This document shows positions 26,960 through 34,703 of a stretch of 64,000 bases of DNA, one piece after another (within the stretch, counting starts at the first letter, position 1; every line of letters starts with the position of its first letter). The DNA lies in contig NZ_JANUXN010000010.1 of assembly GCF_025699485.1 (NCBI RefSeq), positions 82,046-146,045 on the forward strand. The letters are read 5' to 3'. Under the pieces are notes generated by a model. The model was not told where the DNA came from and made no database searches. It saw only the letters and a program-made list of their open reading frames with translations. A program made the translations under genes and the position numbers. The stretch comes from Thauera carbonicopians (lineage in GTDB: Bacteria > Pseudomonadota > Gammaproteobacteria > Burkholderiales > Rhodocyclaceae).

Positions 26960-29035
26960 CTAAAGCGCCAGGGCTGTGTCACGGACGGCCCTCCGGCTCA
27001 CTACGGCGCAATGCGGGGAGCACGTTTCTCGCTTGCGATCGATGCGCTCGATTCTGAGTGCATCCTTGCCGTTGGGCACGGGGCGGCCGAACAAATAGCC
27101 TTGAACTTCGACGCAGCCCTCATTGCGAAGGCAATCGAGTTGTTCTTCAGTCTCGACGCCTTCCGCCACGGTCGTGACGCCGAGCCGCTTGCCAAGGTCC
27201 GTGACGGCTCGCACGACAGCGGCGCAATCGGGACGGCTGACGGCATCTTTCACGAACGATCCGTCGATCTTGATCTTGTCGAAGGGGAAGGCGCGCAGAT
27301 GCGCGAGCGACGAATAGCCGGTGCCGAAGTCATCCAACGCGATACGCACGCCAAGGTCCCGCATCCGTCGCAGATCTCCGATTATGTCGCGTTCGTTGTC
27401 GAGCAATGCAGTTTCGGTGATTTCGAGTTCAAGCCGGTTTGGCGACAGACCGCTCGCGACCAGCGCCGACAGCACATAGCCGTGCAAGGTCCCCTTGCCG
27501 AGTTGAGTCGCCGATATATTGACGGCGATCCGCGCACGATCCTCCCAACTGGCTGCCTCGCGGCAAGCCGTCTCCAGAACGAATGCGCCGAGCGCATCGG
27601 CCAAGCCGAATTGCTCTGCCACCGGCACGAACTCGGCAGGCGAAATCCAGCCACGGAGCGGATGGCGCCAGCGCACCAGCGCTTCGCGGGCCGTGACTTC
27701 ACCGGTCTCGATCGAGACGATCGGCTGATAGAACACGAATAGATCGTCCCGATCCTGCAGCGCCTTGCGGAAATCTTCTTCGAGACGTGCTCGCTCCTGG
27801 ATTCGGGTTTCCATGCTGGAAGTGAATATGCGCGCGTTGCCTTTGCCCGCCTCCTTGGCCGCATAAAGGGCGATATCGGAACGGGCGAGCAGGTTTTCGG
27901 CGGTGTCGCCATGTTGGGGAGCAAGCGCGATACCGATGGACGCGCCGATCGTGATGTTGCCATGCCCGAAATCGTAGTTGGCGCTTACGGCCTCAACGAT
28001 CCGGTCCGCATGGGCCTTGGCTTCATCGACGTTGCCATGAGGCAAGATCACGGCAAATTCATCCCCACCAAGTCGACTGACGAGCATCGCCCGCGCGTTG
28101 CAAACCGCGCTCAGCCGCTTCCCCACCTCGACGAGCAGCAGGTCGCCGATCCCGTGGCCACGCGTATCGTTCACCAGCTTGAAGCCGTCGAGGTCGATAT
28201 AGAGCAGGCCGATCGGATTGCCCGGTGCTGCAAGCCGACGTTCGAGTTCGTCGTTGAAGCTGGCGCGATTGGGCAATCCCGTCAGCATGTCATAGTGCGC
28301 GAGATGGCTGACGCGCTCGCGCGCATCGACCATGCGCACGAAGTCCCGATTCTGGATGAGGCCGATGACGGCTGTCGCGATGATCACGGGGAAGAAAGAG
28401 GTCGCCATGATGATCAGGGACAGGATTCCGCTGGATGCGAAATAGCCGAGAAAGGTCGTCCCGCCGATGATGGTGACGCTCAGCATCGCCGGGCGCAAAT
28501 GCGTGAGGCACAACATACAGGCAAGTATGGTGATCGCCAGATAGAAGGCGACATGCGCCTTCTGATAGGCGTCCCCATAAGGGAAAAGCGCAAGAGACCA
28601 GGCACACACTGCACAGCCGAGAACGACGGTGAGCACGGTCGTGCGCAACTGTTCCTTGCGAATCTGTTCCGCTGTGAACTGGGCGTTCCGCCTGAGCCAC
28701 CACATGGCGACCCGCACGCAGCTCACGATGGAGAAGCCCACCGGAATCGCTATGGTCAGGCGCGCCGGCGCATGATCGAAAAATGCGACCGCCACCCCCC
28801 AACTGTTCGCAAGGAGCGTGAAATAGAGCAGCGGAACCAGATGGGAATGCACCGACCACTGCTCCTGGAGCAGCTTTTCGTTGTCGGACTGCACCGGGAA
28901 GATCATGGCAAGGCGCGAGGCGATCCAGTGCAGCACCAAGCGGCCTTCCCGTCCGACAGGCGCACCGTCACCCATGATCCGCCCCGGCGAGGAGGGCAAG
29001 CCAAGGCTTACGATGCGGCCCAATATTGTCATCAT
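26960..29035 (-). CDS. GGDEF-EAL cyclic di-GMP protein with membrane sensor
   Basis: About 690 residues. Several hydrophobic helices in the first 230 residues form a membrane sensor. The GGDEF domain (ARLTGLPN-type start YDMLTGLPNRASF; active site RLGGDEFAVIL) and the EAL domain (TAREALVRWRHP, NISATQL, LELEITETAL, DDFGTGYSS, KIDGSFV, VAEGVET) both keep their catalytic motifs, so it may both make and degrade cyclic di-GMP. The start is uncertain; MMTILGR at 29035 is used. Its base composition looks lower in GC than its neighbours and it adjoins integrase debris, which hints at transfer. Confidence 0.82.
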   Translation of the reverse strand: MMTILGRIVSLGLPSSPGRIMGDGAPVGREGRLVLHWIASRLAMIFPVQSDNEKLLQEQWSVHSHLVPLLYFTLLANSWGVAVAFFDHAPARLTIAIPVGFSIVSCVRVAMWWLRRNAQFTAEQIRKEQLRTTVLTVVLGCAVCAWSLALFPYGDAYQKAHVAFYLAITILACMLCLTHLRPAMLSVTIIGGTTFLGYFASSGILSLIIMATSFFPVIIATAVIGLIQNRDFVRMVDARERVSHLAHYDMLTGLPNRASFNDELERRLAAPGNPIGLLYIDLDGFKLVNDTRGHGIGDLLLVEVGKRLSAVCNARAMLVSRLGGDEFAVILPHGNVDEAKAHADRIVEAVSANYDFGHGNITIGASIGIALAPQHGDTAENLLARSDIALYAAKEAGKGNARIFTSSMETRIQERARLEEDFRKALQDRDDLFVFYQPIVSIETGEVTAREALVRWRHPLRGWISPAEFVPVAEQFGLADALGAFVLETACREAASWEDRARIAVNISATQLGKGTLHGYVLSALVASGLSPNRLELEITETALLDNERDIIGDLRRMRDLGVRIALDDFGTGYSSLAHLRAFPFDKIKIDGSFVKDAVSRPDCAAVVRAVTDLGKRLGVTTVAEGVETEEQLDCLRNEGCVEVQGYLFGRPVPNGKDALRIERIDRKRETCSPHCAVVSRRAVRDTALAL

Positions 29036-29116
29036 CAATCCGTCCCTTTCGCAACAAGGCGCACTCCCGTTCAACCGCCGGCCTGTGAATGAGCAAGCAA
29101 GACTGAACATTGCCAG

Positions 29117-29629
29117 TTATCGGAAAAGTCTCACTATTTCTTGAATGCAGACTGCGACCTGCTTCACGCTGTCACGGACATGTATCGCCGTGGCAGGCGC
29201 GCAGTGCGCCTTCACCTTGTTGCACAAGATCCGGAGGTTTCCGGCCTGGATTTCGGTGAGTAGGCGATTCTGGAAAATCGGACAGGATGTCCCGGTCGAT
29301 GATGTGCTTGCACACGGCACCGGTGCTCTCGGCCCATCTCGTATGGGCGAGGCAGCTCTCCATCGCCGCGCCGAAAGTCTTGATGGCGCGAACCCGGCGC
29401 TTGTCGCGTTGTGCTTTTCCAGCGCGGGCGATATGCCCTGGAGAACGGTCTTGCGCGCCTCCAAGAGCAGTTCGCGCGCCATCGCCAGCGAAATGCCGCT
29501 CGGCCCGTAGCGGCCGATGGTCAGGGTTTCGCGGCGGCCGTTGAGACGGTAGTCGTAGCGGAAGGTGACGGTGCCGGCGGGTGATACCGCCAGGGACCAG
29601 GAGACCCGCTGATGCCCGGAAAGCCGCAT
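29117..29629 (-). pseudogene. P4-type tyrosine integrase remnant
   Basis: The N-terminal part of a P4-like integrase is recognisable: VTFRYDYRLNGRRETLTIGRYGPSGISLAMARELLLEARKTV. The family sequence then shifts frame. Segments such as FQNRLLTEIQAGNLRILCNKVKAHCAPATAIHVRDSVKQV return in frame at the 3' end, while an intermediate piece (MESCLAHTRWAEST...IDRDIL) lies in another frame. The catalytic C-terminal half is missing. This is the relic of an island integrase, reading away from a guaA-like attachment sequence about 220 bases upstream. Confidence 0.75.
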
Positions 29630-29655
29630 GAAATAAGCTTTCCTGAGGAGGCTTT

Positions 29656-29935
29656 TACCGTCAAAGACGGCAAAAGCCTGAATAGTGAACGAGAGTGTCT
29701 TAATTCCGCCTCAATTCTTACCGTCAACCGTTTTTGCTGGCCGACGATAGCCGTCGATAAATGCCGCGACGCATTTAATTATAAATCAAAACGTTACGAC
29801 AGCTTTCCGATAGCTGGCGATAGTCCCCGAAGGACCTAAATTCACTCCCACTCGATCATCAACAGGCCCTGAAACCCGCATCGTTAAAGGGGTTGGCTCT
29901 GATCGAGTCGGCTTTTATCGTCACTTTTACCGTCA
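29656..29935. repeat. TACCGTCA repeats beside the integrase relic
   Basis: TACCGTCA occurs at 29656-29663, 29719-29726 and 29928-29935, with a TATCGTCA at 29916-29923. The same motif occurs twice in the other direct repeat (55579-55586 with a final G, and 55591-55598). Usually four Ts or CTT precede it. Short repeated motifs flanking an attachment site are what arm-type integrase binding sites look like. Confidence 0.5.
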
Positions 29936-30028
29936 AAACAGCTCATCTTTTGCTGGTGCGGGAGATGGAGCGATTTGCGCGGCGTCGACACTTTCGGCCT
30001 TATCGTCGATCAGGATGCATCTTAGCGC
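29848..30028 (+). repeat. Island direct repeat, left copy (guaA-type attachment sequence)
   Basis: This stretch is repeated imperfectly, in the same orientation, at 55509-55691. Shared blocks include ATCATCAACAGGC, AACCCGCAT, TTTTACCGTCA, ATCTTTTGCTGG, GCGGGAGATGGAGCGATTTG, CGCGGCGTCGAC and GCATCTTAGCGC. At its left edge the minus strand reads GATCGAGTGGGAGTGA, i.e. codons I-E-W-E-stop, the C-terminus of GuaA, whose 3' end is an established insertion site of P4-type islands. No guaA gene is present here. Confidence 0.75.
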
Positions 30029-30066
30029 GCTCGAACTTGCCCTGGAACGCCCTGCTCTTCGCCTGC

Positions 30067-31287
30067 TTACGGCGACATCCCACCGAGTGTTCTGGCCGCC
30101 TGCTCAAGCCCGCCCAGGATGGCATAGCGGACACGCGGTGAGAAGTCCTGTGGCAATTCGGCTTGCACTTCGGCAATGGCCGCTGGTGTACGAGCAACAA
30201 GTTCTTCAACGATCGGCTCGGCGGTCGATGCGTAGCCAACTTTCTGCGCGGTGCTGTTGAAGTGCCTGCGCTGGATACCGTGCATCTCGTAGTGTCGATT
30301 CTTGCCGAGTAGGGCCATGGCCAACTTGATCTCATACGGAGACCACTGGTTGGGGCCATCGCCCAACACCGGGTAGACCGACATCACGTCATACAGCGGG
30401 GTCAGCTGGAAACGACCGCGTGGCAGAAGCTGGATGCTGAAGTTCTTGGCATGGCCATCGGGCGCGCGCAGCAACCAGAACAGCACCTGCGCCGCCATCA
30501 GCGTCTTCATGTCGGCCTCGGTATTCACCGATTGCCTCAGCGTGCCGAACAGGGCCTTGAGCCCAGGACCGCCCTCGTTCTCGTACTTGCGTAATGGCGA
30601 GCAGCTCTCGACCTGGCAAAAGTCCTCCTGTGGCAGACGCATGAGCCACTGCCTATTGGGTGCGACGCGCCGGTCGAAACGCACCACCACCACCAGCACA
30701 CGCTGTCGGCCGAAGGTCACGATGCGGGCATCAGCCACGGGCAATCCGTAGGCTTTCAGCAGCCGCAAGCATAGCCATTCGTTGTCGACGGACGTGCTGA
30801 AGTCCGCCCGCCGCCCGCCCATCAGACCGAGCGGAAGCTTGAAGATGTGGCTCGTCGGCGTGGCGCCACGCGGCGCCAGCCATTGCTCGCCCCACCACAG
30901 GAAGGCCGTCTTCTCCTGTGCACCGGCCAGTGAGATGCGAAAGTCAGCATCCGGGTTTCGACCCGCAGCGAAGGCCTGCGGCGAAACGGTCTCGACCAGG
31001 TGCCGCTCGATATCCTCTTCAGATAGGGGCACGCCCTCGATGCGATCGAAGTCCGTGGGCACCTCCTCCTCATCCAGGATCTGGACGGCGCCCACGCAAT
31101 CGCGCTCGATGGCCTTCAGCAAGTCGAACGGCTCGGTCGAACTAGTTGGCGACCTTCTAGCCCTTGACAGGCAGGTTCTGCAGATTGAACGGCAGCGACA
31201 AGGACAGCGGCCGGCCAAGGAACTGCAGTGCGACACGGATTGGCTTGCTGCCGAGCCCATTTCTGTACCCAGCTGCTGCAACTGCAA
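30067..31287 (-). pseudogene. hipA: HipA-like kinase, N-terminus broken
   Basis: The kinase core is well preserved: FRISLAGAQEKTAFLWWGEQW (nucleotide-binding region), FKLPLG, NEWLCLRLLKAYGLPVADA, DGHAKNFSIQ (catalytic HxxxN-type motif) and PLYDVMS (Mg-binding motif). The N-terminal subdomain lies in another frame (RVALQFLGRPLSLSLPFN, with the HipA hallmark PLSLSLP) and stops at 31157. The in-frame reading resumes only at SSTEPFDLLKAIERDCVGA, so a frameshift and a deletion of roughly 30-40 residues separate the parts. No hipB antitoxin is seen. This is probably an inactive toxin relic at the island's left end. Confidence 0.75.
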
Positions 31288-31491
31288 CAGCTTGAGTTTG
31301 GGTGAAATGACGAGAGATCCGCGGTTCCCTTATCTCTGGCGTACGGCGCACCTAATCAACTTGAGCCGCCTCGCAACGCGAGGAGCTTGTGCTCGCATCT
31401 AAAAGTCCCTAAAGTCTGCGCAGCGAAGTTCACTTCTCGCCACCCGGATACTGGCGCTGCGTTCAACTTTAACCTAAAGGAGACAGGCCTC
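31288..31491. promoter_or_regulatory. Divergent intergenic region, promoter region of the PKS-NRPS operon
   Basis: This 204-base gap separates the hipA relic from the first biosynthetic gene. It must hold the only promoter upstream of the eight overlapping or closely spaced genes. I cannot point to a convincing -35/-10 pair. AAGGAG at 31477-31482 is a clear ribosome-binding site nine bases before the ATG at 31492. Confidence 0.45.
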
Positions 31492-32220
31492 ATGGAAATT
31501 CGAGTTCAGCGCACGATTGGCGTGCTTCCGCAGCACGCTCGCAGTTTTATCCAGCTAGCACTGCAGACCGCAGAGCGCTCGCAGAAGGTGATGGGAATCG
31601 CGTCCGACGTCTTCTACAACGCGCACGCGAACGACGAGGCTATGGAGTTCGTGGTCTTTACTGACTTCGAGAGCATGGCCGTCTACGAGAAGCGCTTCCT
31701 TGGTGATCTGCTGCACGACATGGACTATCTAAAGCTCGCCGCTGGCGCTGTGGAAATGATCCGCGACGAGCCGCTCGACGAGATGTTCGTGCGACTGCAG
31801 CCGGACGACTATTTCATGAACCTCGGTACGACTAAGCGTCGGAAGTTCACCTTCGAAAAAACTAAGCCTGCAAAGGCGTCGAAGCCATCGCGGTTTCGCC
31901 GCGAGCGGGAGTACTGCGCTGCCAAGGGGCAGCTACGCAACGTGATGCAGATGAACTTTGACTTCATGGACAAGTACTTCCGCGGCACCGGCAGTATCCC
32001 CAAGTTCTTCTGCACACGCTTCTCAGCAAAGCGCATCGGCTCTACAAAGTTGTACTTCGATGCTGACGAGTGTCCGCAATGCACGCCCGCTTTCATCGAA
32101 CAGGATGAAGACATCGCGGTAAATCGTAGCGGGCTGCTCCTGCGCGCGCCTATCGACCGCCTCTTTACCCGCGTTGATGCCTCGATGGCAGGCTTTTCGC
32201 TTGCTAAGCTTGCCGAGTGA
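31492..32220 (+). CDS. Unknown protein, first gene of the PKS-NRPS operon
   Basis: A 242-residue protein I do not recognise. The first half (MEIRVQRTIGVLPQHARSF to about residue 105) alternates strand- and helix-like stretches and looks like a dimeric alpha/beta-barrel unit of the ABM/NIPSNAP kind (FVVFTDFESMAVYEKRFL). The second half (from about residue 140, REYCAAKGQLRN) may be a related repeat. A basic linker TKRRKFTFEKTKPAKASKPSRFRRERE joins them. The start has an ideal AAGGAG nine bases upstream, and the stop overlaps the PKS start (GTGA). Being first in the operon suggests a tailoring or substrate-supply role (inference). Confidence 0.6.
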   Translation: MEIRVQRTIGVLPQHARSFIQLALQTAERSQKVMGIASDVFYNAHANDEAMEFVVFTDFESMAVYEKRFLGDLLHDMDYLKLAAGAVEMIRDEPLDEMFVRLQPDDYFMNLGTTKRRKFTFEKTKPAKASKPSRFRREREYCAAKGQLRNVMQMNFDFMDKYFRGTGSIPKFFCTRFSAKRIGSTKLYFDADECPQCTPAFIEQDEDIAVNRSGLLLRAPIDRLFTRVDASMAGFSLAKLAE

Positions 32221-34703
32221 CGAGGTCAGCACGGCCCGACCTAGGGCAACGGTTGTCGGATGTCGCAATCGTCGGAATCGACTGCCGCGCTGCTGGGGTG
32301 CCTAATCGCCATCAGTTCTGGCGAGGCTTGGTCGATGGCAGCGTTCGCACTGGACCATGGCCGCGCTCGCGCTGGCTGCTTTCTGATCTGTGGTCCTCTT
32401 CGTGGGTAGACGGTAAACCACCACCGCGCGTTCTTCGCGCCATGCACGGCGCCTACCTTGACGGGGTAGACGCGTTCGATGCCGCGCTGTTTGGCATCTC
32501 AGCGCGAGAGGCCGCCGCGATGGATCCGCAGCACCGGCTCATCCTTGAGGCGTGCTGGATAGCATTGCAAGACGCTGCGATTGATCCACGCCGACTCGCC
32601 CGTTCTGCGATCGGTGTCTTTGTCGCTCTCTCGTCGATGGACTATGCATTGCTGGGTCACGAAGCTGGTGCACGAGTCGGTGCCTACTCGGCGTTAGGTG
32701 CCACCAAGAGTCTGGCTGCGAACCGTGTTTCACATGCGCTTGGTCTCGTCGGGCCTAGCATGACCATCGACTCGGCATGTTCTTCGGGCCTGGTCGCGCT
32801 GCACTTGGCGCGCCGCGCGCTCGGGACGGGCGAGTGCGAGTTGGCCATCGTCGCTGGCGCTAACCTTGTGCTAGCGCCGACCGTGAACGCCGCCTTCGAC
32901 CGCGCCGGCATGCTGTCTTCGCGCGGGATGTGCACGCCTTTTCGTGTGGGCGCCGATGGCTACCTGCGCGGTGAGGGCGTGGCCGCGCTGGTTCTCAAAC
33001 GCTACGCTGACGCGATCGACGATGCAGACCCAGTGCATGCGGTCGTGATTGGCTCGGCCGTCAATCAGGACGGACGTACTCCCGGAATTACGGTGCCCGC
33101 AACCGAGGCGCAGGTGGCCGTTGTGCGCGCCGCTTGGGAAGACGCCCGGGTTAGCTCCGACGACATCGACATCCACGAGGCGCATGGCACGGGCACGCCA
33201 GTTGGCGACAGAGCAGAAATCGATGCACTAGCCACGCTCTTCAAGGACCGCAACAAGCAGACACCCTGCTTCGTCGGTTCGCTGAAGGCCAACTTCGGTC
33301 ACACCGAGGCGGCCGCCGGCCTCTTTGGCGTGATTAAAGTTTCCAGCGCTCTCGCCAAAGGTATCTCACCACCGCATGCTGGAGAAGGTGAGCTAACGAA
33401 GTGGCCCGCGGATGTCCACGGCCGATTGCATTGGCCAGAGTTGACCGAGTCACTGTCCTCGCAACCAACACCTTGGCATGGCAGCGTTAGTGCGTTTGGA
33501 TTCGGTGGCACCAACGCGCATGTTGTGTTGCGCGCTGCGCCACCGGCGCGCCAGGCGGTGGCGCGGCGGCTCGCCCTCCCGCTTTCGGCCCACAGCACGA
33601 CCGCCTTATGCAAGCTGGCCGACGCCTGGGCCGAGGCATTTGAAAGTTCCGATCCGTTGCGCGCGACGGCACTTGCCCTCAGCGCGCGCCGGGCCTACGC
33701 CGGTGAGCGCACGCGCATGTATGTCGAAGCGGTCGATGGGAGAGACGCGACGCACAAGCTGCGCCTGGCAGCAGCCGAGCACGATATGAGCGAGGTAGGC
33801 GCGGTGAGGCGGGGCGTGCTCCTTCTCGGTGCACCCGAGACCGAGCAGGGGATGTGCGCAGCGGCGGGCACGAACGGAGGCAGTGGAATCGCTGCTCAGT
33901 TGCACTTGCTGTCAAAGCTCCAAGCGGTGTTGCCAGATTGGCCAGTCCATTCGCTAGGGGCCCATCCACTCGCACTCGCACTCTGGCGCGGACAGATCGA
34001 TCTCGCAAGTGCTCTCGAGCGGCTTAGAGAGCCAGATGTCGAACCACGTAGCACGGACAAAGATGTCGATCTTCGTTCGCTGGTCGAGTCTCCGATTCTG
34101 ACTATCGGCACGATCCCTCAGGATGCGAATCCTGACTGCAGACTGTTTGTGCTTAGGCCGGGCGATGACCCAACCTCAATCCTTGGCGCTTTGTGGAAGG
34201 ATGGGGTCGACGTGCGCCTGGATGCCTGGGCCCCGCCCGCCGTCTCCGCGGCCAGTGGCGCGCCGCCCTATGCATTCGAACCGGGTCGCCACTGGCATGC
34301 GGTAGGAACGAGCAACGAGATCAAACTGGAGACTTCGGCGCCAGCGGATCTGCCTGAGACGGTCCCGCTCGAGCTCGGCGAACTCTCGTATGTTTCGCAG
34401 CACCGCATCGATGGCGAGACTGTTGTTCCAGGGGCGGTACTGCTCGACCTTGCGCTGGCCGCCGCGACTCAGAGGCACCCACTTGCGACTGGCATATGGA
34501 GCGCACACGACGTGTGCTTTGAAGCGCCACTATTCATTCATGGTGCGGCGTCATCTACCCGGTTGGAACTGCGGCCAGTTGCTGGAGAAGATGGCGTTTG
34601 GGCGTTTGTAGTCCTGCAGTCCACCCGCCACTCGACACGGCGTATTGCCAGTGGGCGACTGAAACGGGAACACCATCAGGGGGGTGCATGCGCTTCAGCC
34701 TGA
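32217..34703 (+). CDS. PKS part 1: ketosynthase, acyltransferase relic, N-terminal half of dehydratase
   Basis: 828 residues from a GTG that overlaps the preceding stop (GTGA). The ketosynthase (about 14-440) has the full triad: Cys188 in DSACSSG, His323 in EAHGTGT and His362 in KANFGHTEAAAG. The next about 230 residues hold a shrunken acyltransferase-like piece (PVHSLGAHPLALALWRGQ) without the normal active-site context or second half. From about 715 the N-terminal hot-dog of a dehydratase appears, with catalytic His729 in HRIDGETVVPG, ending at ASGRLKRE. The reading then stops 17 bases after a run of six Gs. The dehydratase's second half is in the next protein, so the two genes look like one split PKS. 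Confidence 0.88.
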   Translation: MTRSARPDLGQRLSDVAIVGIDCRAAGVPNRHQFWRGLVDGSVRTGPWPRSRWLLSDLWSSSWVDGKPPPRVLRAMHGAYLDGVDAFDAALFGISAREAAAMDPQHRLILEACWIALQDAAIDPRRLARSAIGVFVALSSMDYALLGHEAGARVGAYSALGATKSLAANRVSHALGLVGPSMTIDSACSSGLVALHLARRALGTGECELAIVAGANLVLAPTVNAAFDRAGMLSSRGMCTPFRVGADGYLRGEGVAALVLKRYADAIDDADPVHAVVIGSAVNQDGRTPGITVPATEAQVAVVRAAWEDARVSSDDIDIHEAHGTGTPVGDRAEIDALATLFKDRNKQTPCFVGSLKANFGHTEAAAGLFGVIKVSSALAKGISPPHAGEGELTKWPADVHGRLHWPELTESLSSQPTPWHGSVSAFGFGGTNAHVVLRAAPPARQAVARRLALPLSAHSTTALCKLADAWAEAFESSDPLRATALALSARRAYAGERTRMYVEAVDGRDATHKLRLAAAEHDMSEVGAVRRGVLLLGAPETEQGMCAAAGTNGGSGIAAQLHLLSKLQAVLPDWPVHSLGAHPLALALWRGQIDLASALERLREPDVEPRSTDKDVDLRSLVESPILTIGTIPQDANPDCRLFVLRPGDDPTSILGALWKDGVDVRLDAWAPPAVSAASGAPPYAFEPGRHWHAVGTSNEIKLETSAPADLPETVPLELGELSYVSQHRIDGETVVPGAVLLDLALAAATQRHPLATGIWSAHDVCFEAPLFIHGAASSTRLELRPVAGEDGVWAFVVLQSTRHSTRRIASGRLKREHHQGGACASA

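Noticed and set aside
34598..34687. Upstream start for the monooxygenase-containing PKS protein
   Set aside because: The 30 extra residues overlap the dehydratase coding region in another frame and show no family similarity; the ATG at 34688 begins exactly at the monooxygenase domain.
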